A stretch of 62,998 nt of DNA from Ruminococcus sp. AF46-10NS (GCF_003474435.1 NZ_QRNF01000021.1:1-62998); one strand, 5' to 3'. Numbered from the stretch's first letter, positions 52,379 to 62,493 are shown. Program-made: numbers and translations. Notes: a model not told the origin generated them from the letters alone.

Positions 52379-53611
52379 ATGAATCAATTACTGGAAGAAA
52401 TCAGACAAAAAGACTCATCTGCATTCACTCACAGTGGCAAATTCCATGCAGATGATGTTTTTTCTGCCGCACTGCTTTTATATCTGAACCCTGAGATCAC
52501 AATCATCCGCGGAAATAAGGTTCCCGATGATTACAAAGGACTTATTTTTGATATTGGAAGAGGTCAGTATGATCACCACCAGAAAGACAGCCGGGTACGT
52601 GAAAACGGAGTGCCTTATGCAGCATTTGGTCTTCTCTGGGAAGCACTTGGAGCAGAGATCCTGGGAGCGGAACTGGCAGAGAAATTTGACGAATCGTTTG
52701 TCCAGCCGCTGGATAATAACGATAACACAGGGGAGAAAAACGAGCTCGCCACACTGATCGGGAATTTTAATCTTGGCTGGGATTCCAAAGGCAGCAATGA
52801 CCAGGCGTTTTTCCAGGCAGTCAGTGTTGCAGGAATGATCCTGGAAAACAAATTCGAGCGGTATCGCGGTAATGAACGGGCTGATAAACGTGTGGAAGAG
52901 GTTCTTGAAGAACACCAGAGAGCCCTGAAAACCGGAGATACACCGGCCGAAAATACCAATATCCTTGTACTCCCGGAATTTATCCCCTGCCAGAAAAGAC
53001 TTTCCGAGACCAGCATTGCGTTCGTAATTTTTCCATCCAACCGCGGCGGCTACTGCATCCAGCCTCAGAAAAAAGAATACTCCATGAACTATAAATGCAG
53101 CTTTCCTTCTCAGTGGCTGGGTCTTGAAGGTGAGGAGCTTATTGCTGCCACAGGTCTTAAAAGCGCGGTCTTCTGTCATAAAGGTGGGTTTCTTATGACC
53201 TGTGGCACATTGGAGGATTCTTTGCGCGCATGTAGAAGTAGTCTTGCAGCATTTCACGAGGAAGCGGTGATCGTAAGCCTTGGTGGAAGCGCAGAAACTG
53301 ATTATCTGTTGCAGGATCTGCCTGATCTTAGCTGTGCCAAAATTATTCATCTGACTGTCCCGGAACTGCCGGAATTAACCATGGAGGGCAGCTATTGCGA
53401 AATAGCCATGGAGAAATCCCTGTGGAAAAGCCATATCAAAGATCAGATAAAACAGATCCTCAAATACAAGCCAGAAGCTGTTTTTGCAGGTGATGACATG
53501 TTTTCCCTGTATCCAATCGTACATGCGCTGCGAAAAAAGCATGTTCCGGTTCTTACAGCAATAGAAAAAGACGGTCGGAAACTGCTGATTCGAATTCCCT
53601 CTGGTTCCTGA
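52379..53611 (+). CDS. MYG1/UPF0160-family protein (DHH-like hydrolase)
   Basis: 410 residues from ATG 52379 (AGGAG upstream). An HSGKFHADDVFSAALLL start with metal-binding HxDD, then DIGRGQYDHHQKDSRVRENG and a conserved ATLIGNFNLGWD. The N-terminal ~290 residues match MYG1 proteins, which in eukaryotes are exonucleases; the last ~120 residues (after SLGGSAETDY) are an added domain of alpha/beta type. Bacterial substrates are unknown. It starts 128 bp after nspC with its own leader. Confidence 0.85.
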   Translation: MNQLLEEIRQKDSSAFTHSGKFHADDVFSAALLLYLNPEITIIRGNKVPDDYKGLIFDIGRGQYDHHQKDSRVRENGVPYAAFGLLWEALGAEILGAELAEKFDESFVQPLDNNDNTGEKNELATLIGNFNLGWDSKGSNDQAFFQAVSVAGMILENKFERYRGNERADKRVEEVLEEHQRALKTGDTPAENTNILVLPEFIPCQKRLSETSIAFVIFPSNRGGYCIQPQKKEYSMNYKCSFPSQWLGLEGEELIAATGLKSAVFCHKGGFLMTCGTLEDSLRACRSSLAAFHEEAVIVSLGGSAETDYLLQDLPDLSCAKIIHLTVPELPELTMEGSYCEIAMEKSLWKSHIKDQIKQILKYKPEAVFAGDDMFSLYPIVHALRKKHVPVLTAIEKDGRKLLIRIPSGS

Positions 53612-53664
53612 CTGCATAATATAAATCATTTCAAACTATAAAATACAGAAAGAAGGTTTTATAT

Positions 53665-53895
53665 ATGCGTGAAGAAAAATTCAAAATGGAACGTCAGGGG
53701 CTGATTCAGGTAGGAGATAAGGTTAAAATTTCCGAATTTTTGTCAGCCACCAATTACAGTTACATCATCGAACCGGCTGTTGCCATGTCCGGCTGCTATA
53801 AGAATGCAGACCGTATCCAATCCTCAGAAGGAATCGTCAAAAGTATCGAACATACTCCCCGTGGCTTTATTGTAACAGCAGAATTTGATGAATAA
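53665..53895 (+). CDS. small hypothetical protein, SH3-like pattern
   Basis: 76 residues with GLIQVGDKVKISEFL, then SSEGIVKSIEHTPRGFIVTAEF, a beta-rich pattern as in small barrel domains that bind RNA or protein. AGAAGG precedes ATG. A terminator follows at once, so this is a single gene or the end of the MYG1 unit. No family recognised. Confidence 0.65.
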   Translation: MREEKFKMERQGLIQVGDKVKISEFLSATNYSYIIEPAVAMSGCYKNADRIQSSEGIVKSIEHTPRGFIVTAEFDE

Positions 53896-53902
53896 ATGTC
53901 TT

Positions 53903-53935
53903 AAAATCCGGCAATCGACAATCTGCCGGATTTTT
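53903..53935 (+). terminator. terminator
   Basis: aaaatccggca (53903-53913) with tgccggattttt (53923-53934). Confidence 0.85.
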
Positions 53936-54059
53936 CATTGAAAAACTATCTAATTGATTCTGGATTATTTGGTGAAAATCTGGTATTATAAAGAAGATAT
54001 TTGTGCAATTTCTCTAATTATCAGGAAATTGTAAATTTTTAAAACAGAGGTGTAATATT

Positions 54060-55814
54060 ATGAGCTGGTACAACGAAGCAATCTTCTATCATATTTATCC
54101 ACTTGGACTCACAGGCGCCCCGAAGGAAAACGATTACGGAACCCCTGTACATCGACTGAACACACTGCTGCCGTGGATCAACCACATCAGGGAAATCGGC
54201 TGTACTGCCTTATATATTGGTCCGCTTTTTGAGAGTGTAGGACATGGCTATGAGACAACAGACTACAAGAAACTGGACTCTCGTCTTGGAACCAATGAAG
54301 ATCTTACAAACTTTGTGAAAGCATGTCATGACAAAGGCATCCGTGTAATCTTTGACGGCGTATTCAACCATACAGGCCGTGATTTCTTTGCATTCAGGGA
54401 TATCCAGAAGAACCGTGAACATTCTCCGTATGTAAACTGGTATTGCAATGTCAATTTTGGTGGAAACACCGAGTACAACGATGGTTTCTCCTACGAAAAC
54501 TGGGGCGGATACAACCTTCTTGTTAAGCTGAACCAGCGTAATCCGGAGGTACAGAATTATATCTGTGATGTGATCCGTTTCTGGGTTTCTGAATTTGATA
54601 TTGACGGAATCCGTCTTGATGCTGCGGATGTCCTTGATTTTGATTTCATGCGCATTCTTCGTCACACTGCTGACGAAGTAAAAAAGGATTTCTGGCTGAT
54701 GGGAGAGGTTATCCACGGAGATTACAGTCGCTGGGTAAACGGCCAGACCCTTCACAGCGTAACAAATTATGCCCTTCATAAAGCTCTTTACAGCGGACAT
54801 AATGACCACAACTATTTTGAAATCGCCCACACAGTAAAATATCTTCAGAATATGGGTGATCTGGATCTCTACAATTTTGTGGACAACCATGATGTAGAGA
54901 GAATATATACAAAGCTTCAGAACAAAGCACATTTTGCTCCGGTACATGTGCTGCTTTATACATTACCCGGAGTCCCAAGTATTTACTACGGATCAGAATT
55001 CGGCATTGACGGAAAGAAAGAAAAATTCTCCGATGCCAGCTTAAGACCTGCTCTGAACCTTGATGATTACGCAGATTCCACTACAAAGAATCCATGTACA
55101 GCACTGATCGCAGCTCTTGGAAAAGTCCGTCAGGGAACTCCTGCATTAAGCTATGGTTCCTATGCAGAGCTGGCTCTTACAAACCGCCAGTTTGCTTTTG
55201 CAAGAGATCTGGATGGCATGCGTGTGATCGTCACAGTAAATAACGATGACAGCGATGCAGAAATGAATCTTCCAACAGGAAGCGCACCGGAATACGTAGG
55301 CGCACTCACCGGCCAGAAAGTTTCCGCCCAAGGTGGACGTATCCGTGTCCGTGTTGCAGCAAACAGCGGTGAGATCTGGCTTCCGGCCGGAGATATGCCG
55401 GAATATAAGCCGGTTCAGACAAATGTTCCGGAAACTGCCGCAGCAAAAGAGAACGAAAACGCTGCATCTGAGGCAGAAGAGGAGCAGGCGGCTGAAAACA
55501 GCACTGTAACAGAAGCTGTCCCGGAAAAGGAAGCTTCAACCACTGAAAATACAGATAAAGCTTCTGACAATACAGCAAACTCAACAGATGTTCCGTCAAC
55601 TCCTGAAGCAGAGCCCTCCAATCCACAGGAAACGGAAACGGTCACTGCGCCAAATCCGCACAAAACACCGGAGGAAATGACAGTAGGCGAACTTCAGGCT
55701 GCTATCCTTGCAAAAATGGCAGGAAACGGACCCGTAGATGACCAGATGAAAAAGACCGTATACGACAACATCTGGCATGATTCTCTTGTAAACTGGCTGA
55801 AGAGCTTCCGATAG
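54060..55814 (+). CDS. GH13 alpha-amylase-family protein with acidic C-terminal tail
   Basis: 584 residues, no signal peptide, so cytosolic. (beta/alpha)8 domain with VIFDGVFNH, nucleophile D187 in GIRLDAAD, acid/base E216 in LMGEVIHGD and D278 in FVDNHD. The small C-domain ends near 445; then comes a ~95-residue Glu/Ala/Thr/Ser-rich disordered stretch and a final ~45-residue helical segment (EEMTVGELQAAILAKM). It acts on maltodextrin-like or alpha-glucan stores. AGAGG precedes ATG 54060. Monocistronic, with a terminator after it. Confidence 0.88.
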   Translation: MSWYNEAIFYHIYPLGLTGAPKENDYGTPVHRLNTLLPWINHIREIGCTALYIGPLFESVGHGYETTDYKKLDSRLGTNEDLTNFVKACHDKGIRVIFDGVFNHTGRDFFAFRDIQKNREHSPYVNWYCNVNFGGNTEYNDGFSYENWGGYNLLVKLNQRNPEVQNYICDVIRFWVSEFDIDGIRLDAADVLDFDFMRILRHTADEVKKDFWLMGEVIHGDYSRWVNGQTLHSVTNYALHKALYSGHNDHNYFEIAHTVKYLQNMGDLDLYNFVDNHDVERIYTKLQNKAHFAPVHVLLYTLPGVPSIYYGSEFGIDGKKEKFSDASLRPALNLDDYADSTTKNPCTALIAALGKVRQGTPALSYGSYAELALTNRQFAFARDLDGMRVIVTVNNDDSDAEMNLPTGSAPEYVGALTGQKVSAQGGRIRVRVAANSGEIWLPAGDMPEYKPVQTNVPETAAAKENENAASEAEEEQAAENSTVTEAVPEKEASTTENTDKASDNTANSTDVPSTPEAEPSNPQETETVTAPNPHKTPEEMTVGELQAAILAKMAGNGPVDDQMKKTVYDNIWHDSLVNWLKSFR

Positions 55815-55841
55815 AAAAAGAATAATAAAGTAAGATTCCAT

Positions 55842-55890
55842 AAAAAACAAGGCAATCCGATCATATCTTATGCGGTGAGCCTTGTTTTTT
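55842..55890 (+). terminator. terminator after the amylase gene
   Basis: aaaaaacaaggc (55842-55853) with gccttgtttttt (55879-55890), a perfect 12-bp stem. Confidence 0.85.
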
Positions 55891-55966
55891 GTGAAAACAG
55901 ATATTTATTTTACATAATATATATTATGTATAGTTATGATCCTGTTTTTCTGTAATTTAGGAGAAC

Positions 55967-56017
55967 AAAAAAACAGCAGAGATTTCCAACTTAAATAGGT
56001 CAGAAATCCCCACTGCT
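55967..56017 (-). terminator. terminator after the citrate synthase gene (minus strand)
   Basis: On the minus strand agcagtggggatttc (56017-56003) folds with gaaatctctgct (55986-55975), with loops, and seven T follow (55973-55967). Confidence 0.65.
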
Positions 56018-56033
56018 TTTATCATACTGTTTA

Positions 56034-57415
56034 TTATCTCTCATCAAAAGGTACAAAATCTGCATGATGCCCCACATACTTATAAGCAGGACGGATAATC
56101 TTATTGGCACTGATCAGCTCTTCCAGACGATGTGCACTCCAGCCAGGCATACGTGCGATGGCAAAGATCGGAGTAAAAAGTTCTTCCGGAATACCAAGCA
56201 TTGAGTAAACGAAGCCACTGTAGAAGTCAACATTTGCGCAAACATTTTTGAACAGCTTTCTGTGTTCCATGACCAGTTTTCCGGCAATACCCTCAACCTT
56301 ATCATAGAGCTTAAATTCATCTATCATTCCTTTTTCCTCTGCAAGAGCCTGTGCAAAACGTTTCAGGATCACTTCTCGCGGATCGGAGAGTGTATAAACT
56401 GCATGTCCCATACCATAGATCAGACCTGCATGATCAAATGCTTCTTTATTCAGTATTTTCTGCAGATATGCTGTGATCTCCTCATCACTTTCCCAGTCCT
56501 TTACATTGGCCTCAGATCTGTAAACATGTTCTGGACCTTCAGGTTGGCGCCACCATGACGCGGTCCCTTCAGTGAACCGATGGATGCAGAGGTAGAAGAG
56601 TAGCTGTCTGTTCCGGAAGATGTTACTACATGTGTGGTAAAAGTAGAGTTATTACCACCGCCGTGCTCTGCATGAAGTACAAGTGCGATATCAAGGACCT
56701 TGGCCTCAAGCTCTGTATAATTGCCGTCCGGACGAAGCATCAGAAGGATATTCTCGGCAAGTGAAAGCCCCTTCTGCGGATTGCGGATAAAAAGTGTCTC
56801 GTCTTTACGGAAATGACGGTATGCGTGATAGGAGTAAACCGCGATTTCAGGAAGCTTAGCGATCAGTTCCAGAGACTGGCGGAGTACATTCTCCACAGAA
56901 ATATCTTCCGGGTTATCATCATATGTATAGAGAGCAAGTACGCAGCGCTCCATAGCATTCATAATATTGGCATTGGTTCCCTTCATGACAACGTCACGGA
57001 CAAAACGTCCTCCCAGATCCTCCATGTCAGAAAGAAGCTCAAGAAATCTGGAAAGCTCTTCCTTGCTGGGAAGCTTACCGAAAATCAGAAGATAGATCGT
57101 CTCCTCAAAACCAAAACGTCTGTCCTTCAGTCCGTTTACGATATCCTGCACATCGATTCCCCGGTAATACAATGCACCGTCTGCAGGAATACGTCTGCCA
57201 TTGACCAGCTTATAGCCGGTAACATCGGAAATCTCAGTAAGACCTGTGAGAACACCTTTACCTGCGGAATCACGAAGTCCTCTTTTTACATCGTATTCCA
57301 CATAAAGGTTGGGATCGATGTGATGATTCTCTACCAGTTCCTTTTCAAAGAATTTCATTCTGCCTTTCAGCTGTTCGGAGTCCTCCAGACTCATCATTTC
57401 ATGCTTTTTTTCCAT
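56034..57415 (-). pseudogene. citrate synthase, frameshifted after two-thirds
   Basis: ATG 57415 (GAGG upstream). N-terminal two-thirds: GLRDSAGKGVLTGLTEISDV, the substrate region with catalytic histidine HAEHGGGNNSTF and the GSLKGPRHGGAN loop. After MFTDLR, near 56511, the frame stops (56501); the rest (ANVKDWESDEEITAYL, then the GMGHAVYTLSDPR active-site block and the MPGWSAHRLEE end) is in the -1 frame to 56034. One base restored between 56511 and 56514 gives a normal ~460-residue enzyme, condensing oxaloacetate and acetyl-CoA for glutamate supply. It stands alone on the minus strand. 57416-57714 holds no gene; 57491-57506 has an imperfect palindrome that may be an operator. Confidence 0.88.
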
Positions 57416-57714
57416 AATTTTTTCCTCGTTTCCCCATTGTATATTAAAAAACACTGATACAGTTAAGATTGGTTACATCTTTGTAATCAGTGTTCGGGTA
57501 TGGCATACATTTGTGTTTACCTGGTTAATAATTCTACAGTAAAAGTTCCGAAAATGCAAGAGGGTATTTCTTTTTTCGTGTATAAATATTCATAATATGA
57601 CATATTTCATCTATTATTAAATTTATTCATCAAAATCCTCTGGTTTCCACAACGAATCTATGTTATGATTATTCCGTAATTTTTCTTATAATAGTAGTTT
57701 GTTTCACATCGGAC

Positions 57715-57907
57715 TGCTGCCTATCTCTTTCACTTGCTGTTGGAATCGGATTCACCACTGCAAGCGAGAGCGGCATCTGGGATATATTCCCGTCGATCAT
57801 ACAGTCTGTTTTTGCGGAAAATGTAGTTGCTGTTGTTATTTATCATATCCATTGTTTTAAGCTGTATCCTGCCTGAAAACATGGATATTGAAAAAATCAA
57901 AGAATAG
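57715..57907 (+). pseudogene. C-terminal remnant of a uracil/xanthine permease
   Basis: A ~45-codon stretch reads LSLSLAVGIGFTTAS then IFPSIIQSVFAENVVAVV, followed after a frame change near 57837 by FIISIVLSCILPENMDIEKI and a stop at 57907. This matches the end of nucleobase:cation symporter-2 permeases (FPSxxQSxFAENxVAVV, LPE). All upstream domains are missing and no start is present. It is a relic immediately before the two-component system. Confidence 0.6.
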
Positions 57908-57917
57908 GGATGTAAAA

Positions 57918-58589
57918 ATGTTTAAAATTCTCATTGCGGAAGATAACCGGGAACTCCGCCAGCTTTTCCAGCATGTCCTCTTAAAAAACGGTTATACAGT
58001 AAAAGGGGTTTCTGACGGGCAGGAAGCACTGGATGCCCTGGAAAAAGATTATTACGATCTGATCATCTCAGACATTATGATGCCCAACATGGATGGCTAT
58101 GAACTGGTCCGATCACTCAGAGATGCCGGAGATTCCATTCCTGTACTTATGGTCACTGCCAAAGATGCTTTTGATGATATGCGTATGGGATTTCTGTCCG
58201 GCACCGATGATTATATGGTGAAACCGGTCAATATCAATGAACTGGTTTTGCGGGTAGGTGCACTTCTCCGCAGAGCGCAGATGATCAATGAGCGGAAACA
58301 GCGAATCGGAGATACCATTCTGGAGTGCGATTCCCTGACGGTATCCACTGCCTCGGAAAGTATGGTACTTCCTCAGAAAGAATTCATGCTCTTATATAAG
58401 ATGGTAGCCTTTCCGGGAAAAATCTTTACAAGACAACAACTTATGGATGATATCTGGGGATATGATTCCGCAAGTGATGCCCACACAGTAGATGTCCACA
58501 TCGGAAGACTTCGGGAACGCTTCCGCGATAATCCGGATTTTAAGATCGTAACGATCCGTGGAGTTGGATATAAGGTGGTAAAGGCATGA
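57918..58589 (+). CDS. OmpR-family response regulator
   Basis: 223 residues from ATG 57918. Receiver with D9 and D52 (SDIMMPN), T80 and K102 (VKPVN), then a winged-helix domain ending IRGVGYKVVKA. AGGGATG is the ribosome site. Its stop overlaps the kinase start (ATGA). The target genes are unknown. Confidence 0.9.
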   Translation: MFKILIAEDNRELRQLFQHVLLKNGYTVKGVSDGQEALDALEKDYYDLIISDIMMPNMDGYELVRSLRDAGDSIPVLMVTAKDAFDDMRMGFLSGTDDYMVKPVNINELVLRVGALLRRAQMINERKQRIGDTILECDSLTVSTASESMVLPQKEFMLLYKMVAFPGKIFTRQQLMDDIWGYDSASDAHTVDVHIGRLRERFRDNPDFKIVTIRGVGYKVVKA

Positions 58590-59595
58590 AAAAAAAACCT
58601 TCATAAATTTAAGCATTCGTTTACGTTTTATCTTTATGATCATGTCGGAGCTTATCTGTGTATCTCTGATATTCTGGCTTGTTATGGATGTGCTGCATAT
58701 TTCAGACGTCCCGAACATCGTATGGATCATCCTGGCCAGCGTAATCGCAGGGGGCGTCCTTAACAACTTCCTCAGTATCAGGTATTTCGGTCCTGTACTA
58801 AAGCTGAAAAAAGCCATGCAACAGGTTGCGGAGGGGGATTTTTCCATCCGACTGGAAACTGAAAAGCAAATGAAGGAAATCCAGGATATTTATTCTAATT
58901 TCAACCTGATGGTCCAGGAGCTGGAAGCAACGGAGATTCTGCAGACAGACTTTGTTTCCAATGTTTCCCACGAATTTAAAACCCCCATCAGTGCAATTGA
59001 GGGTTATGCAACTCTGCTGCAGAATGGTGACATGCCTATATCAGAAGAGCAGGAGCAGTACATCAACAAAATCCTTTTTAATACCAGAAGGCTTTCCCAC
59101 CTGGCAGGAAATATCCTGCTGCTGTCCAAAATCGAACATCAGGCGATCCAGACCCACCAGAACTGGTACCGTCTGGATGAGCAGATTCGACAGTCCATTG
59201 TTATAATGGAACCAAAATGGTCCGAAAAAGAGATTGAATTTGATGTGGACATGGTAGATGTGGAATATCTGGGAAACGAAAATCTCATTTGTCATGTTTG
59301 GGACAATCTGCTTTCCAACGCTATCAAATTCAGCCCCTGTGGTGGTACGATCTATATCCGGATGATGCCGGAAGGGAAAAAAATCCGTTTTTCCATAGAA
59401 AACGAAGGCCCCCAGATCAGTGAATACTCCATGAAACATATTTTTGATAAATTCTACCAGGGCGACAGTTCCCATAAGCAGGAGGGAAACGGTCTTGGAC
59501 TTGCTCTTGTAAAACAGATCCTGAACCTGTGCAAGGGAACCGTTTCCGTGGAAAATATTCCAGGAAGCGGCTGTCGTTTTACTGTTATACTGTAA
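58586..59595 (+). pseudogene. sensor histidine kinase, frameshifted in an A9 run at its start
   Basis: ATG 58586 overlaps the response regulator stop, the usual coupling, but is followed by nine A and a stop at 58609. The coding continuation (TFINLSIRLRFIF, then MIMSELICVSLIFWLV) is in the -1 frame to 59595; ten A would restore it. Two membrane helices (about 10-35 and 45-67 counted from the restored start), HAMP, catalytic histidine about residue 129 (VSHEFKTPISAIEGYA), N-box NLLSNAIKFS and GNGLGLAL. The region from ATG 58636 could be translated if reinitiation occurs. Confidence 0.85.
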
Positions 59596-59625
59596 AACAA
59601 TACTTTACATATATCCAGAAAACCT

Positions 59626-59674
59626 AAAAACAGCGGACACCTTATTTTTAATGAGGTTCTTCCGTTGTTTTTTA
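59626..59674 (+). terminator. terminator after the kinase gene
   Basis: aacagcgga paired with tccgttgtt (one mismatch) across 59629-59669, followed by T. Confidence 0.65.
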
Positions 59675-59699
59675 TTTTATATAAACTTTTTTATAAACT

Positions 59700-59713
59700 T
59701 CAACAATTGTTGA
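59700..59713. promoter_or_regulatory. 14-bp perfect palindrome
   Basis: tcaacaattgttga, 81 bp before the GNAT gene. A likely operator for a dimeric regulator; nothing shows which one. Confidence 0.45.
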
Positions 59714-59793
59714 GAAACAGTTGATGTTAAGTTGCAGATCATCTTTTAAAGTATAGGATAGTTATTTATGAAAAAATACAGGAGATATGGAAT

Positions 59794-60411
59794 ATGTTAT
59801 TAAAAAAAGCACCTGCCTACCGGAAGGCAGAAAAGGAAGATTTTTCAATGATCCGGGAATTTGTCCGGAGAAATTATAAAGACCGCTGGGAGTTTGATGA
59901 GCCACATACCGAAAAACGTCTGACCAGACTTTTCTTTTACACCTATATGATTTACAGAGATAACGTTACCGTAGCAACCTACCGTGACCAGGTAGTAGGA
60001 GTATTGATAACCGGCAAAGGAAGATTTGGACATTTTTCCCCGGTTTTCCGTCTGAAAAAAGCCTATCATTTCATTCGCCTTAATCTTACCAGAGAAGGGC
60101 GAAAAAATCTTGAACATTTTAACAAGATTCAGGATATGAAAAAACAGTTGTCAATTTCTGCAGAGAACGTTGCGTCCGAAAATATTCTCTTTCTTTATGT
60201 AAGCAGAGATTATCGAAGAAACGGAATAGGTACCGGACTTCTTAAACAGATCTCAAATGAAAAAGGCGGGAATTATTCTATATATATGGATCAGATGGAT
60301 CACCGAGCTTTTATGGAGAGCCATGGTTTTGTAAAGAAAAACGAGAGTTCTCAGATGAGGGAACTAAATAAGAAACGATTCCGGGAATGTGTGGCTCTTT
60401 ATCAAAAGTAA
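59794..60411 (+). CDS. GNAT-family N-acetyltransferase
   Basis: 205 residues. The acetyl-CoA site is visible as VSRDYRRNGIGTGLLKQIS (R/Q-x-x-G-x-G/A) at about 130-155, followed by the C-terminal FMESHGFVKKNESSQMREL strand. The N-terminal half is atypical and basic. GGAGAT precedes ATG. The acceptor substrate is unknown. DegV follows by 47 bp. Confidence 0.8.
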   Translation: MLLKKAPAYRKAEKEDFSMIREFVRRNYKDRWEFDEPHTEKRLTRLFFYTYMIYRDNVTVATYRDQVVGVLITGKGRFGHFSPVFRLKKAYHFIRLNLTREGRKNLEHFNKIQDMKKQLSISAENVASENILFLYVSRDYRRNGIGTGLLKQISNEKGGNYSIYMDQMDHRAFMESHGFVKKNESSQMRELNKKRFRECVALYQK

Positions 60412-60458
60412 CAGAATTGTGAATCACATCCATGAATTACACAGGAGAAAAATACAAT

Positions 60459-61331
60459 ATGAAAAAAATAGGAATCATGGCTGACAGCCACAGTGGCATT
60501 TTAAAACAGGAAGCAGAGGAACTGGATATTCATGTCCTTCCCATGCCTTTTTATCTGAATGGAGAACTTTTTCATGAAATCCTGGATTTTTCCAGAAAAG
60601 GATTTTATGAGAAGCTGCGTGAGGGAGCAGATGTTTCAACTTCACAGCCTTCCCCACAGGAAGTTATGGAAATGTGGGACGAAATGCTTTTATCTTATGA
60701 TCAGATCCTCTACATTCCGTTGAGCAGTAGTTTAAGCGGTTCCTGCATGACTGCTGCCGCCTTGTCTCAGGAACCGCAGTATAAAAACAAGGTGTTTGTA
60801 GTAGATAACGGGCGTGTTTCCACACCCCTTCACCGTTCCATTCTGGATGCGATAGACCTTGTGGAAGATGGATATACAGCACAACAGATCAAGGATATTC
60901 TGGAAGCTTCCCGTGAAAAAACCGTGATCTATGTCGGCTTAAGCACACTGGAATATCTGAAAAAAGGAGGCCGTATCAATACCACCACAGCACTTGCCGC
61001 AAATCTTCTCAATATCAAACCGGTTATGAAATTTGGAACCGGTAAACTGGATGTTTTCCAGAAATGCAGAGGCATGAAAAAATCAAGAAAAGCTATGATC
61101 GATGCCATGCACAGAGAACTGGAAACAACTTTCAAAAAAGAATATGACGCCGGAAAAGTATATCTTATGGCTGCATCCAGCAGCACTGCGGAAGTTACCG
61201 CAGACTGGATCTCTCAGATCCGTGAAAGCTTTCCGGGAATGGATGTGATGTGTGACGATCTTTCCCTTGGACTTTCCTGCCATATTGGCCCGGACGGACT
61301 TGGAATCGGATGTTCCTGCATGCCTTTATAA
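60459..61331 (+). CDS. DegV-family fatty-acid binding protein
   Basis: 290 residues from ATG 60459 (AGGAG upstream; ATG 60432 is in frame but unsupported). DegV features: IMADSHSGI start, TSQPSPQEVMEMWDE, IPLSSSLSGSCMTA with the ligand serine, LSTLEYLKKGGRI, NIKPVMKF, and HIGPDGLGIG at the end. It binds a fatty acid, often as the FakB partner of a fatty-acid kinase. Confidence 0.9.
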   Translation: MKKIGIMADSHSGILKQEAEELDIHVLPMPFYLNGELFHEILDFSRKGFYEKLREGADVSTSQPSPQEVMEMWDEMLLSYDQILYIPLSSSLSGSCMTAAALSQEPQYKNKVFVVDNGRVSTPLHRSILDAIDLVEDGYTAQQIKDILEASREKTVIYVGLSTLEYLKKGGRINTTTALAANLLNIKPVMKFGTGKLDVFQKCRGMKKSRKAMIDAMHRELETTFKKEYDAGKVYLMAASSSTAEVTADWISQIRESFPGMDVMCDDLSLGLSCHIGPDGLGIGCSCMPL

Positions 61332-61362
61332 AAAGAACTCAACACATTATAAGACAACATTA

Positions 61363-61641
61363 AACCACATTTAAATCACATGATATTATTATTGCTTCTT
61401 GTGTTATCTGTTCTTTTATATCTGTTACACATGTGGTTTGTTGAATATTTACATTAGTTTTTTATACTTTGCATGTGGATTTATTAATATTTTTCCAAAA
61501 AAAGTCTTTACAACCACATCATCTGGATTTATTAATATTTTTCCAAAAAAAGTCTTTACAACCACATCATCAGTCATATAATAAAGCCATAAACAACAAG
61601 AAACCATATTATTGCAATTGTAATTCAACAACAAACCACAT
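61363..61641. promoter_or_regulatory. cluster of AACCACAT motifs upstream of rhaD
   Basis: Exact 8-mers at 61363-61370, 61512-61519, 61560-61567 and 61634-61641, and its complement ATGTGGTT at 61431-61438. Two of them are inside the 48-bp tandem repeat. A candidate operator array for the aldolase gene; no clear promoter was fixed in 61332-61662. Confidence 0.45.
61476..61571. repeat. tandem duplication, 2 x 48 bp
   Basis: Two perfect adjacent copies (61476-61523 and 61524-61571), each beginning tggatttattaat and ending accacatcatc, in the region before rhaD. Confidence 0.95.
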
Positions 61642-61662
61642 AGAACACGGAGGGAATATATT

Positions 61663-62493
61663 ATGAAAATTCTTGAGTCTAAATTCGTACAGGGCTTTAT
61701 CAAAATGGCAGATGATGGATATAAGCAGGGATGGCATGAGAGAAATGGTGGAAACTTAAGCTATCGTCTGAAAGCAGAAGAAGTAGAGATGATCCGTCCA
61801 CGACTGAACGCACCAGGAGAATGGACTCCCATCGGTGTTGAGGTCCCAAGACTTGCAGGAGAATTTTTCCTGGTAACAGGAAGCGGCAAATATTTCCGTA
61901 ATATCATCGTTGACCCTGAAGTATGTCTTGCGATCATTGAGCTTGACGAGACAGGAACCAACTACCGCATCCGCTGGGGACTTGTAGAGGGTGGAAGACC
62001 GACCAGCGAGCTCCCGACACATCTTATGAACCATGAAGTAAAGAAAAAGCTTACCAACGGCAAACATCGTGTTATTTACCATGCACATACGACCAATACC
62101 ATTGCACTTACCTTCGTTCTTCCCCTTGATGACAAAGTATTTACCCGTGAACTCTGGGAATCCGCAACTGAGTGTCCGGTAGTATTTCCGGATGGTGTAG
62201 GTGTCATCGGATGGATGGTTCCAGGTGGAAGAGAAATCGCAATCAAAACCGCTGAACTGATGAAAAAATATGATGTGGTTATCTGGGCGCATCATGGTAT
62301 GTTCTGCTCAGGCGAGGATTTCGACCTGACCTTCGGACTCCTTCATACCGTTGAAAAATCCGCAGAGATCCTGGTTAAGATCTTATCTATGGCTCCACAG
62401 AAGCTGCAGACTATCACACCGAATGACTTCCGCGCGCTTGCAAAGGATTTCAAAGTAACTCTGCCGGAAGAATTCCTCTACGAGAAGAAATAA
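61663..62493 (+). CDS. rhaD: rhamnulose-1-phosphate aldolase
   Basis: 276 residues. Class II zinc aldolase: a GNLSYRLK substrate loop, zinc ligands in HAHTTN and WAHHGMFCSG, and ERNGGN near the start. It splits rhamnulose-1-phosphate into dihydroxyacetone phosphate and lactaldehyde. GGAGGG precedes ATG. No other rhamnose genes are in the window. Confidence 0.93.
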   Translation: MKILESKFVQGFIKMADDGYKQGWHERNGGNLSYRLKAEEVEMIRPRLNAPGEWTPIGVEVPRLAGEFFLVTGSGKYFRNIIVDPEVCLAIIELDETGTNYRIRWGLVEGGRPTSELPTHLMNHEVKKKLTNGKHRVIYHAHTTNTIALTFVLPLDDKVFTRELWESATECPVVFPDGVGVIGWMVPGGREIAIKTAELMKKYDVVIWAHHGMFCSGEDFDLTFGLLHTVEKSAEILVKILSMAPQKLQTITPNDFRALAKDFKVTLPEEFLYEKK

